From the NCBI RefSeq assembly GCF_037975245.1, contig NC_092577.1, positions 21,636,898 to 21,700,897 of the forward strand: a stretch of 64,000 nucleotides of DNA, written 5' to 3'. This document shows, piece after piece, positions 1 to 10,885 of this stretch; positions within the stretch are counted from its first letter, which is position 1, and every line of letters begins with the position of its first letter. The DNA is from Apostichopus japonicus. Its lineage: Eukaryota > Echinodermata > Holothuroidea > Aspidochirotida > Stichopodidae. The position numbers and the translations under genes were made by a program. Below the pieces are notes generated by a model. That model had not been told where the DNA came from, searched no databases, and saw only the letters and a program-made list of their open reading frames with translations.

Positions 1-686
1 GTACATGTGTGGAGGTACACAGTTTAATGACTAGACTAGGCCTAGATTAGGCTACCGCTATAGCCTAGGCCTCTTACCGTGGTCGACCAGCACTTTCAAG
101 TTTCTCTCGAGGACACTGGAACCGGTAAGCGTCGTCGTTGTCTTCGTGCTCTCTACCTGACGATATCTGTGCCCGTTCATTTTCTAAAGCTAAGAGAAGC
201 TGATGTAAGCCACTAACATTGGATGTTTCATCTCCTGGATCTCTGCATGGATCTGTCGAATGTATGCCTGAGCGTAGTCCTGGAAAGTACATCCAGCGTA
301 ACCTGAACAAAATTGATGGCAGCGTCAACCCGCCCTTGAAGGATAAATGCTCTGTGGTCGTCTGAAGTATGATGTAACGAAATTGCTTCGCTAAATATGT
401 TAGAAATGGATGAAAACGCGGTGACAAAACCAGGTACATCCATTTCTTTTAAAGTGCAGGCATGCACATATATGCACGCACCTAGTAGTATAGTATAGCT
501 TATAGGTAAAGTACTTGTGCACGCACCAACGTTGCCTAATTGTAATACATGCACACTGTTGTTGTTCATATACAGCGCTGGTATTTGCATACGCCCCGCC
601 CACGTATCACAGAGTGTCTAACATGGCACCGCCCATTCGCGTGCTGCTCGCGCGTCTATAACCTATATATAATATGAGCTCGCCGA
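1..686. other. Unassigned AT-rich flank
   Basis: No protein family is recognisable. Short open frames on the minus strand (74-439, 228-590) have no domain signature and no splice context. GC-richer patches near 560-650 show no clear promoter motif. Confidence 0.4.
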
Positions 687-924
687 GTGTGACAAAATTA
701 TACGAGTGTGACAAAATTATACGGAAAGCCGTACGGACCTATATTATATCGATTATAATAGCAAAATATATGACTTATTATGGTATATATGTTATGCATA
801 ATGAAAATAGGTTATGCATAACCTATATATATGATCGGTGTACGAGTAAGTTATATATATTGCGGCATAAGTAATGTATATGAGGAGTTATAATCAATAT
901 ATTTGGTATATAATTTTGTCACAC
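687..924. mobile_element. Short inverted-repeat (MITE-like) element
   Basis: The left end carries GTGTGACAAAATTATA at 687 and again directly after it at about 705. The right end at about 908-924 is the reverse complement with a two-base insertion. The interior is very AT-rich and partly self-complementary, with TTATGCATAA copies near 793-822. The ~238-bp size, terminal inverted repeats and lack of coding capacity fit a non-autonomous DNA transposon. No convincing target duplication was found, so the superfamily is not assigned. Confidence 0.5.
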
Positions 925-3900
925 ATGGCGCCTCATACCACTGACCTACCCTATTAAACTTTCTCCCCTCTACCTTAGCGGACATAACAAGCACTCCCTA
1001 CAAGACATAACTTCACAAGCTGCCTACATACCTCAGGCTGAAAGACTTCTAAGAATCGGCAAGTGCTGATTGGCTATAGGGCTCTCATGCTTACAGTTCA
1101 ACAGTTAATAACAACTCCCAGTCCTGCTTTAATTCCACTAACAGCCTCTGCAGAGCTTAACCACAAATGTAAACAAACACTGCAGAGACTGGGAGACAAA
1201 TTAAAGGAGCTTTGGCAAGAAGTGAAGGCTCAGATTTTTTTAAACAATGGGAATTAATTGTAATTAATTAATTTTTGAGCAAAATTTGTTAGGCATCACC
1301 TTATTCATACACAATCCAACAATCATCAGTTCAACTTTTAATATGATCCATCAAAATGTTGAGGAGATTGAGATATTTTAAAACATTACAAAGAATGACC
1401 CCCGATGACCCCCTAAATGACATTTGACCTGAATTTTCCGAACACCCCTCGTAATTCTCATCCCGAGGAACATTGTGACCCAAGTTTCATTATGATTGGC
1501 CATACACTGTACGAACAGGAGCAATTTGAAAATATAGGGCCGCGGCCCAGGCCACAAAAGACCCCTAGTTGATCTTTGATCTCAAATTCATGAACACCCT
1601 GAAGGTAAAACTACCATAGTACTATCGTGACAAACCCTCAACATTGTACCATGCAATCTGTAGGAGAAGCATTTTGCAAATTTTGGACCATCTCTGATGG
1701 CCCTATACCGAATGGTCCTTGTGTCCAAGTTTCATGAAATTCCATCAAACACAATTGTTGACGGATAGAGTGATAGACGCCGCACTGTAACAATAGCTCA
1801 CACCAGCATGCTGGTATGAGCTAAAAACTTGTGCACGCAAGCAGAGTCATCCTCAAGGTATATACCTGGCTGGTAATCACGCCTTTATGTACCATCTTGT
1901 CACCTATGCTCCCGGAATATGTGTTTACTTTGTGTTTAAACGACCAACTGATCCTAGAATAACGGGTATTTTGCCTCCGCTGCTCTATTTCATCGGAATG
2001 ACTTAATAAGCCATAAACCTCACCAAATCACTTGCTAATTCGCCTTCGGATTAATGTTGCTACAATTGACATTGTAAATAACTCGTATAAAAAGAGTAAT
2101 GATTCTTCAAGCCACAAGTACTAATTACGGGACTCGGTAAATTAAGATACTCGGGTTATATTGTCTGGCATAAATGCAGTTGGTGGCGTTGGTGGAGCAG
2201 TTGGTCGAGTTTTACTATGCAAAACACAATACTATAGTGAAGTATCTCATCTAAACATCGCCTATTTCTCTGAGATCCAATGGAGATTGCCTATAAACTC
2301 TGTTAGCTGTTTAAGATTACAATTTAGAAACACAGTTAAAAACATAAGTATGCAACAATTACACAATATCAGATCATACTGCTTTTATTTCTTGCAATTT
2401 TTCATATAAAGAAACACTTATTCATAACTCATTATTAAACAACTACTACTGTTGAGATATTTGTTTAGGTTCTCTGTATGTTTCTTTATAAAGTAGTTTT
2501 GAGACCCCATGCAATAAAATCACCCAAAAATAGTACTCGTTACAACGGCATTGCTTTTTATTATTTATCTCAGACAAAAGTCTAAAATGTTTGCTACAAG
2601 CTTTCAAAATATCATGAGATTTTGTCATTTCAAACATTTACTTTCTCAAATTACCTTTTGAACATTTCTATCCACGAACACATTTTATGTGTACATCTTC
2701 TATTGTAAAATGTTTGTCACGGCATGACATTTTATGCTTTGTTAAAATATGGCGCGAAATTCAAAAATTGGGAGTGTAAATTTATGGATTTGTGTACAAC
2801 AGACAGACAGACCTAAATCTGCACTTACACTATTGTTACTTAGTGCCTGTAATATGACAGGGAAGACAGCACCCAAGTCAAGGACAATTGGGCCTTTCTT
2901 TGATACATTTTGTAGCCATATAATCCACCAAACCGTAACCTAACAAGATACCTATTTTTTTAAATTTATCTTGTGGACCCTTCTTTTTTTATTCAGGTAT
3001 TTAATTGTGTCAATGCCAACATATAAATCACATTCATCAGTACCTTATTTGAAAACATGTGAAAGCAAAATGATTGTTTCAAAGCATGCATTAGACAAAA
3101 TGTGATTGAGCAATTTTCCGAAATTATTACACCCTTTTCCCCTTTTTTTTTCTAACTACAGAATTAAACATCTTTTACTTAGAAATTCTTTATGCCATAT
3201 TAATTTTGATTGTTTGTCTCAAAGCTCCTGCACACAATAATAAAATCATGCACATTGTATAAGTCAAAACAACTTTGACTTTTTCTTCCAAAAACTCGAC
3301 TCTGGAAGTTGTCAAGACAGGTACTCCCCTTTCATCAGACAGAATGCCACATTAGATAACTTTGCTGCAAAATGCAGGGTCAAGTTACTGAAACACAGTA
3401 GATTAAGTATATACCACATTCTGCATTAATTTGTCAACTTCTTGAGAGCATTTAGACAAACAATTAAATTAATACGTCCTTAGTTTACAAGCAAATCCTA
3501 ACAATCCGAATAAAGAAGACTTTTAAAACAACAAACATTTCGAAATTTCAAACAATTAAAATGTGATGGTAACAGTTAAAAACATTTTGAAATGGCAATT
3601 TATGGAATTGAAGAAAATTGAAATTCAAACTTGAAATGAGTTCGCATTCTGCGTAAAACATTTTCAAATTGGATAGTATTGTATCATATTAGGCCTAAGA
3701 AGGTTGTGCTGCCCTCCATGACCAACCCAAATTTGTGAAACTTTGGATTTTCTTCTTTTGGAAAATGCCAATTTATTCATCAATTGATACTTTTAAACAA
3801 CTTAAATGATTAATGACTACAATTATTTATTTGGGTTAATTTTATGATGTATGTATGCATGAATGCTCAGAAAATGTCCTTGGTTTTTTTAAGTGACCAA

Positions 3901-4108
3901 CCCTCCCAATTCTTCTTCTCTGGAGGGCAAGACAACCTTCTTTTCCAGGCAGGTAATATCAACATTTACTGTGCGAAACGTTCAAATTAATTATTCATAT
4001 TGCACACATCTATTTCCATGAAACATATTGATATTTGAAATTGAACAATACCACAATTAGTATTGTTTAGTATAAACATATATTTATATAGGACAGGGTT
4101 ATTTTACC
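925..4108. other. Gene-poor region with dispersed repeat
   Basis: No supported gene is present. From about 1370 to 1830 the text has the look of a dispersed invertebrate repeat: repeated GACCCC and TGACC phrases, ending in a palindrome at 1795-1822. The rest (1830-4108) is AT-rich and only short random-looking open frames occur. Confidence 0.4.
1795..1822. repeat. 28-bp near-perfect palindrome
   Basis: AGCTCACACCAGCATGCTGG is followed by a near-perfect complement ending in TATGAGCT, giving a hairpin of about 14 bp per arm with one mismatch. It sits at the end of the dispersed repeat block and may be its terminus. Confidence 0.5.
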
Positions 4109-4342
4109 ATCTCAACTTATGTTAGTATAAGAATTGCATGTTCTCATGGAACCAGCACAATCCAGAAAACCGGATTTCACCTAAGGGGAAAGACGGAACT
4201 CAACTCTCTGGTACTGGCACCCCCTGGCATAGGCCCTGTCATGACTTCCCACAAAGGATTGTTGCACGAGGTCAAATCCGGTGTTCTGGATTGTGCTGGT
4301 TCCATGAAAATATGCAGTTCTTATAGTAACATAGGTTGATAT
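4109..4342. mobile_element. Hairpin MITE with ~75-bp arms
   Basis: The left arm (about 4109-4184) and right arm (about 4269-4342) are reverse complements at most positions. The inner part, containing CATGGAACCAGCACAATCCAG, matches perfectly apart from the loop side. About 85 bp of non-paired sequence lies between. The 62-residue open frame across it is a by-product of the palindrome. This is a typical fold-back MITE; the family is not identified. Confidence 0.65.
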
Positions 4343-5663
4343 GAGGGTTAAACACCTCTATGTATATAAAGGACAAAATGATCACACATATTCACGTTTT
4401 ATAGTCAAGCAAGCATTGTATAATATCCTCTTGGTAAAAACTGAGAGTGACAATTTTATGAATACAACATGTTTCATTTAAGGAAGTTGTGCAAATTACT
4501 ATACTGTTCGTGGTAGTGATCATCAAACACCATTTTTGGAGTACTTGTTTCAACTACTTCTCTATAATGGTTCCTAAATATTTATGAGATGTATTACTAT
4601 AATCAAAACAATAATTTATTGGCCACAGCGCTATGATCCGAGCGCGCGCGACAGGTTGAGCGCGACTAATCACATGCAGTGCGTTCAAAACATTCGCGCT
4701 GTTGGTGCATGTGAACTGTATGAATGACGCGATAACACATGATACGCACCGGGAGCATGGGACGCTAGGAATAAATACGCTGTGGCCAACAAACTATTGT
4801 TTTGATTCCAAAAAATACTACCGTCTCCCATCTTCAGATATCAAAACAAAAAGCACAAGATTGCACCCTTTACACAACTCTAAATTTCTATTTAAAAAGA
4901 ACTATTGGAAAAATTGATTTCTGAAGGAATTCACATGGAATACAAAGTGACATTTGAAGAGTCTGTCACAGGCTGGAACAAGATCCAACCCCGCTGGTAT
5001 GGCGATTCTATCCACTACGATGAAAAACTGGTTCAAATTGACCGCTGTCCCTAGGGCTAGTAAATATGGTTGTCTGAAACTGTCCTCCTGTAATGCTACT
5101 GTGGCAGCAACATCTTATCAATTAATATCTTGTACTCTTTGAACAATTACATTACATTACATTTGATCTCATAAATGTCAAATTGTAACATGAGTAATAT
5201 TACCTTACTTAAAAAGTACTGTTTTTGTTTGCAGGCACACTCACAAGTTGTTATCCAAGTAATCCCTCACCTTAAAGGGGCAATGAGTGATAGCATGGGA
5301 TTTATCCCCTGAAATTTTGGACTTTTGACACGTACAGTATACTTTTACACATATAGCAACTACCAGTCTTAGAAATAAGAACAAAACAGAGGTTGTCCAC
5401 CAAAATATTGGGATGTCCGCCAAAAAGTAGTAAATATCAACAATCACAATTCTATTAAAATCCCATTTCCTAGGACTCGGCAACCCACAAAATGTTATTT
5501 AGAAATTCGAATATTTTAATCAGAGAATCAGGAATAGTACAGCAACTGCAGGCAGAAGCGTCTCCAATTCTCCAAGTTATGCACCCTCCTTCATTCCAGT
5601 ACTTCTTTTCAAGAGGCTTTCGAAGGTCAGTTTGGAAAGAATCGCAGCATACCTGCAGCAGTG
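4343..5663. other. Gene-poor region
   Basis: No gene is supported up to about 5560. A CG-rich patch at 4620-4760 with several GCGCGC-like motifs stands out from the AT-rich surroundings. From about 5560 the reading frames resemble the N-terminal side of the hAT transposase that follows, but with interruptions. Confidence 0.35.
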
Positions 5664-6169
5664 GTGACTAGGTGGAACTCGACTCTACGCCTTGTTAAGT
5701 CGGTCATCAGTCTTGAGCACCAGGCCCTATTGCTCGCTCATAGAGAATCACGGCCATAAACAGCTTGCCCTAACCCCGCGAGAATGGAGCCAGCTGAACG
5801 AGCTAGTGGAGGTGTTGGAACCATTCCTGGATGCCACAAATCTCACACAGGGCGAGAAAGTGGTTACCATCAGTGCGGTACTGCCATGAATACTCTCACT
5901 TAATCATCACCTCCATGAAATGCACAACCAGGCTCGGTATTTGGATGGTATGGTTACAGAGCTCCAGCAGTCACTACACAAGCGATTGAAAGGCATCTTC
6001 ACCAATGTTGATATGGAGAAGACCGCTGATGCTCATGCTGTGCATTCCTTTGATGACCAGGTATACATCATGGCTGCGTCTCTGGACCCGCAATTCTGCC
6101 TGTTCTGGTTGGAACATGATGTTCTGGTACAAGGGGATACCAAGATTGCAGTTGCGGATCGTGTTAAAG
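5664..6169 (+). pseudogene. hAT-family (ZBED-like) transposase fragment, broken
   Basis: Translated pieces show the hAT landmark VTRWNST at 5664, where the family moves from the insertion domain into the C-terminal half of the RNase H-like fold. A helix-rich stretch follows (TPREWSQLNELVEVLEPF), then YIMAASLDPQF near 6062-6100, the LDPR/LDPQ motif that precedes the dimerisation region. hAT transposases are DDE enzymes that cut and paste DNA in the nucleus. The frame breaks near 5755 (stop after SRP) and at 5887 (stop after AVLP), and the C-terminal hATC region is absent. Sequence at 6169 looks like a splice donor (AAAG/gtaatt), so this could be a decayed exon of a ZBED4-like gene. It is not functional as it stands. 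Confidence 0.75.
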
Positions 6170-7197
6170 GTAATTATTAGGGCTGTCACTCTTTCAGCGA
6201 TATTGGCATTATATTATGACCGTAGGTAGCGTGGTCACTGTGGTGTAGTGCTAACGAATTAATGGGCCTTGCACCTTCGATCCATCAGAATCACCCCTGG
6301 TCCTGTTCACCTTGAGCAGCTTTTCCACGCGATTTGGCATGAGAACCCCAATGCCTCAATCCAAACCCTGCAGTGCTAATACTAATACAGTAGTACACTC
6401 CACTATCCTCTTCACAGCTTTATGACTAGATCAATCACCTAATTGCAGTGAGTGGATCAGGGTTGCCTGCGCCCTTTCCAAATTTTGATGGGGAGGTCCC
6501 TCCCTGTCAAATATTCTAAGGAGAATTCAACAATGAACAGGGGGACCCCCCTTATCCCTGCAATGGTTTTCCAGAATTGGGTATTTAGTGAGGGGGAATT
6601 TCTGCTCTACTGAAGAGAACGCCTCCATCCTTTCCTTAGCGCCAACCATCGTGTGAATATTATTATAGCCTACACTCCAGCATGATGCATCAGTACCAGT
6701 TCTACTACACTTTGCATTGGAAATTGCTTACTGTTATTTGTTGTATGAGAGCATACTGTATAGTTTCAGTCCTAGTTGTGGTCCAGTTTAGAGACTAACT
6801 TTATTTCCAGGGCGAGCAGACTTTCGAAACTTAGCTTCCGGTTTACTGATTTGAGTAACTTCTGGATTCCTCTTCCAAAAGTATGTCAAGTAGAAAAGAG
6901 GAAGTAAGAGTAATGATTGCCAGTTCAAGTGAATGTTGTCAAAGAAATAAGAATTCATGTACTTGTTCGTGATTATTTAATTATGTCAAACCTCAAGTTC
7001 TTACCTGCATTCCAAATAGCTTTGAAGAATATCGGGCAGTCAGGTAGAATATAGCTGCATGCATTTCTGTGAAAACTTTCAAGACACAAAGTTAGGAGAC
7101 ACATGTATTCAATTGTAACAATAACTTTTATTTGCTTTCCTCAGTTTCCTGGAACACTGTTACATTATTCGTAGCCTGCATCATTGTATTAAAACTT
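6170..7197. other. Intergenic, nothing recognised
   Basis: I see no gene, RNA or transposon end here. The C-terminal part of the hAT gene was looked for and not found. Confidence 0.35.
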
Positions 7198-7295
7198 CAA
7201 AGACTTGAGACTTGACTTGAGACTCGCTCAATATTTTTAAGGTGACTTGAGACTTGCTGGTAAAGACTTGAGACTTGACTTGAGACTTGCAGCTA
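7198..7295. repeat. Short tandem repeat, GACTTGAGACTT units
   Basis: The phrase ACTTGAGACTTG recurs about five times in slightly varied form, partly interrupted by TTTTTAAGGTG. It abuts the start of the cysteine-rich gene fragment. Confidence 0.6.
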
Positions 7296-7312
7296 GGGAC
7301 TTCTTGACAACT

Positions 7313-7738
7313 CTGGTGAGTGTACCGAGTGACATAACATATGATGTTATGCCTAGTATCGAGCGGTTTGTCATTTTGCTCTATGACAGAACTAATGAGG
7401 GAACAGATATCAACAAGGCACGACGAAAGATGTTCGCAAAGAAGCCATCTGTGAAGCAGATTCCACCGACGAGGGCAGCTCTGGAACAGCATGTATGGGG
7501 CCAGACACTAGTGACAACTCCAGAATTGCCACCTCCAACTAACTGGGGTGGACTAAATCAGATGGTGGGCTGTATGTGCCACACTGAACCACACTACCAG
7601 AAGCTTCGAAAGCTAGTTATGAACTAGTGAGATGTGGCTGGAGCTTGCAAAAGAAAGGTTGCACGAAGAATAGTTGCACCTGCAAAATGTCCGCACTCAA
7701 ATGCACAGGATTGTGCGGGTGTGAAGGGGCTTGCTGAT
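7313..7738 (+). pseudogene. Cysteine-rich (CxC tail) family fragment, broken
   Basis: The piece carries the recognisable order of a large uncharacterised family in cnidarian and deuterostome genomes: an IERFVILLYDRT motif, then IPPTRAALEQH, then a proline-rich NWG region, then a C-terminal run of CxC-type cysteines (near 7632-7735, ending CEGAC and two stop codons). The family's function is unknown to me. The frame shifts near 7547, and a TGA replaces the expected tryptophan in the downstream frame near 7589, so the copy is dead. A second copy of the same family occurs at 26973-28718. Confidence 0.55.
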
Positions 7739-8399
7739 GAGGTAGCATGATATGTATGCTCAGGAGCTAGCTTCATAGAAGTCTTCCACATGACGTCACA
7801 TATTGCTACGCCACCTTGCCAGTGTTCCCAACTAGATTGTACTTTTCCATTAGGCTGCAATTATATTCTCTTGCTGAAAGCCCTTCCAAACTGGGAAATA
7901 GGAAGAATGTATTTACAGATGACAAATGCACTTTACAAAAACAAACCGCCCAGCAAGGTGAAACATTTTTCGGTTACACTGTCAGTGTGCTATCTCAATG
8001 TTACTCATATCTGTTTGTTGCTGAAAAAGGTTCCTCCTTGCTTAGAAATATTTCAACGGTTTATCGGTATTCAAATCATCAAGAGGCATAACTAAGTTTC
8101 AGTGATATCCTTCGTATGCATATATTCTGATTCCGAGGTAAGCAAACCCGTAAATCGTGATATTGTTATGAATGTTTTTGACATGATGGAATATTTGAAA
8201 TTTCATGGAACATATCGGCATAATACCCCCCTTCAAGTTGTCTATCTTCCCACACTCTAAACTTGAAGCTTGTCAAAAACTGGTGAATGTTGAGCCTGAT
8301 AATAGATTTAGGTATATTGATATATATATATATACGTTTATAAACGTTTTTATAACAAAAACTATCAATGTTGTTTTTTAAGTGTTGCTTTAAGTTGCC

Positions 8400-8745
8400 A
8401 TCCTGCAACGACACATAGCCTATATAAACGATAAATATTCAAATGTGGATATTGCCTTTAATTAGTAATTGTCACTGAATATTATACTTCCTCCATCGTT
8501 TTGAAACTTTTCAAGGTTTCCCGTCATGTCGCAAATTGCAACGAAACATATATTAACGTTACAATATTAACATATTGCCTTTTGAATATTTGTCACTTAA
8601 AATGTGTTTGTTTCTTTCTATCTTGTTAAAATCTTTGAAAGTTTTACTGGTCATGTGGCAAATTGCAACGAAACATATAGTAACGTTACAATCTCAAATT
8701 TGAATATTGCCTTTAACTAGTAATTGTCATTGAATAACATGTGCT
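8400..8745. repeat. Degenerate ~125-bp tandem repeat, about 2.5 copies
   Basis: The phrases TGCAACGAAACATAT, AACGTTACAAT and ATATTGCCTTT recur in the same order near 8405-8455, 8535-8580 and 8660-8710. Copies have diverged clearly. Confidence 0.55.
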
Positions 8746-8754
8746 CCTTGCAAG

Positions 8755-9520
8755 GAAGAACAACGTGGTGCTGTCCAGTTGAGTGAGGCTGTTGGGAGTG
8801 TTGGGGAGGACGTTGATCCTGGAACAAGTAACGACGAGAGTCATTTGGATGTCGAGGTCAGTTGCAGTATGTGATATTTTTATACAAAATTATAAAAAAA
8901 ATTAATGCTTTAAACAAATATTTCAATGCTTTAATAATAATATAATACTTTAATGCGTACACACCACTCAAAGAATGTTGATGGCGCAATTGACAACTAT
9001 AAATCAATAAAATAATACAAAATAAATATGCTTTAAATATATCTTTCAATTTCTTACACAGAAACAACCAGACCCTACTCCGGACGTTGCCTTGGACACA
9101 CCAATTTGGTACACCTTCCTAGAAGGCGGCTCAACAAGTGGCAAGAAGAAAATATTTGACAGCCTGGGTTACTCCTACAATTTGAGGAATATTAATAAAG
9201 GTAGGCTAAAGTCACATGAAGTGTACCATTTGTATACGTGTTTGTATTTTTGACATGCAATGTTTGCCTTTTCTGCAATCCAGATCATAGGAAAATGTAA
9301 AAGGCTACCAAAATTCTAAATAGGAGAATGTATTATGAAATAAATATATTATCAAATATATTATCAAATACATTTTTCAGATGGATCGTTCGAAGGACAT
9401 CCCCTACTGCCCTGCCAGTTTAAAACAAACTGGTGATACATTCACCAGGAGTCATAAGGGTCACCTACACGAGGCAGTGCAGGGGTCAGAAGTGTGGCAA
9501 GAATAAGGAAGGAAATAAAG
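8755..9520 (+). pseudogene. Probable FLYWCH-like zinc-finger gene fragment (three exons)
   Basis: Three exon-like blocks have good splice borders: 8755-8856 (acidic, EEQRGAVQLSEAVG), 9062-9200 (FLEGGSTSGKKKIFDSLGYSY) and 9381-9520. Block 2 resembles the start of a FLYWCH-type domain (GGSTRGG..L.D..GY.Y). Block 3, read in another frame, contains CPASLKQTGDTFTR followed by HLHEA, which matches the second half of the same domain in style. The two halves are in different frames and block 3 meets a TGA in the phase set by block 2, so the unit is probably decayed. FLYWCH domains bind DNA and are often found in MULE-derived proteins. The identification is by eye and uncertain. Confidence 0.4.
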
Positions 9521-9786
9521 GTAAATGTTGGTTCTAATTATGTATAGATATATGTTTTGGGCATTAGTCAAATTGAGGCTAACATGGGATTCAAACACTC
9601 CTCTTCATATTTCTCCCAGTCAGTTAGTTCACTTCTGATTTCATTACTCCTTTTATCATTTAAAAGGATTCTGCACCGAACCATCCAAAAGAGAAAACCA
9701 AGTCGATTGGTTAGCCAGGCACTGAGTGCACACCTTCCAGAAGGCGATCCACGGAATTGCCCTGGGTTACCATGTGTGGAGCAACT

Positions 9787-10107
9787 CCTCCATCACGGCC
9801 AAACGGCACTACCGAACCATCCCATTCTGACAAACGAAACTCAGGTCAAGCGAGCCAAAAAAAAAACATACGCCCGCCGACCTGCAGAGACAAAACGCCC
9901 AACCCCCCACTCAAACATTAAAAAAACTACAAAAGGACGACCCGCACGCAGCGAAACGAAAAACCCCTCCCCAGCACACCAGCGTCCAAAAAAGGCAGCC
10001 CCAGATAAACGGCGAAAATCGCCTTCAATTTGAAGGCGAATGTCAGACCTCACCGCCTCCAGGACTGCCTGCCAACTGGCAAATTTCCCCCTAAAAACCA
10101 CATTACA
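9787..10107 (-). mobile_element. Tx1-like LINE fragment, ORF2 C-terminus and 3' UTR
   Basis: The minus strand reads FRGKFASWQAVLEAV and AAFFGRWCAGEG, the same C-terminal ORF2 tail as the LINE copies at 10723, 34369, 35600 and 39795. The 3' end stops at GGCCGTGA, about 45 bp short of the end seen in other copies. The fragment lies head-to-head with the plus-strand LINE 5' end that starts at about 10108. Confidence 0.8.
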
Positions 10108-10722
10108 AAAACCACATTGCAGGTATTAATTGCTTATTTTATGTACTTTTGTGTTTGAAATGTTTGTTTAGTGTACTTTTGGCTTTGTTTCGTACTTTTT
10201 GTTTTTCGTATGTGTGTGGCCTGCTGTCATGGCGGCTCGCCGTGACAGCAAAATGGAATTGTTAAGTTATACGGGGGAGGCTAAGGTCGTCCCCGGGCAA
10301 GTTTTTTTCAGTTTTGCGTTGTGTTGGTTTAAAGGTCCCTGGAGTGGTTGACGCGCTTCAGCGTAAACCTCTCCGGGGTATGAATGTTTTTCATGTTCGG
10401 TTCACCTCGGAGGCTGCCCGCGTCAAAGACTGAAGGTCACACCGTATGACAGTTCGGTGTGGGTGACAGACCTCCATCTCTCTCTGGACATGTCTGAACA
10501 GGTTGTTGTGCGGACACTGGGGCGTTTTGGGAAAGTGAACGGCAACGAGGAGCCGGAATTCCTTGAATGTAAAGGTGTCAAGACCGGGACTAGACGAGTT
10601 ACAATCGAACTGAAGTCCGATATCCCCTCTACCTTGTGGGCTAATGGGCACAGGGCCCACATTGCATATCCGGGCCAGCCTCGCACTTGTTGGAGGTGTG
10701 GGCTGGAAGGGCATGAGGCCAG
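10108..10722 (+). mobile_element. Tx1-like LINE 5' UTR and ORF1 fragment
   Basis: ORF1 begins at ATG 10229 (MAARRDSKMELLSYTGEAKV), parallel to MASRRDSRIVKLSFTGEQAV in the minus-strand element. Further on the frame from 10457 gives LTLGRFGKVN-like and ANGHRAHIAYPGQPRTC sequence, ending in the CCHC start CWRCGLEGHEAR. Tx1/L1-like ORF1 proteins bind the element RNA with such zinc knuckles. The frame is broken between about 10320 and 10457. It ends at 10722 where the 3' end of the next LINE begins, so the second half of ORF1 is missing. Confidence 0.8.
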
Positions 10723-10885
10723 GTGTGCTTTTTACGTGAGCCGTCATACGGGATACAAAACGTCACGGCCAAACGGCACTACCAAACCATCCCATTCTTA
10801 CAAACGAAACTCAGGTCAAGCGAGCCAAAAAGTACATACGCTCACCGACCTGCAGAGACAAAACGCCCAACCCCCCACTGAAATA

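Noticed and set aside
74-603. Three overlapping minus-strand frames of 67-121 residues
   Set aside because: No domain, no splice context, and they overlap one another in different frames as random open frames do.
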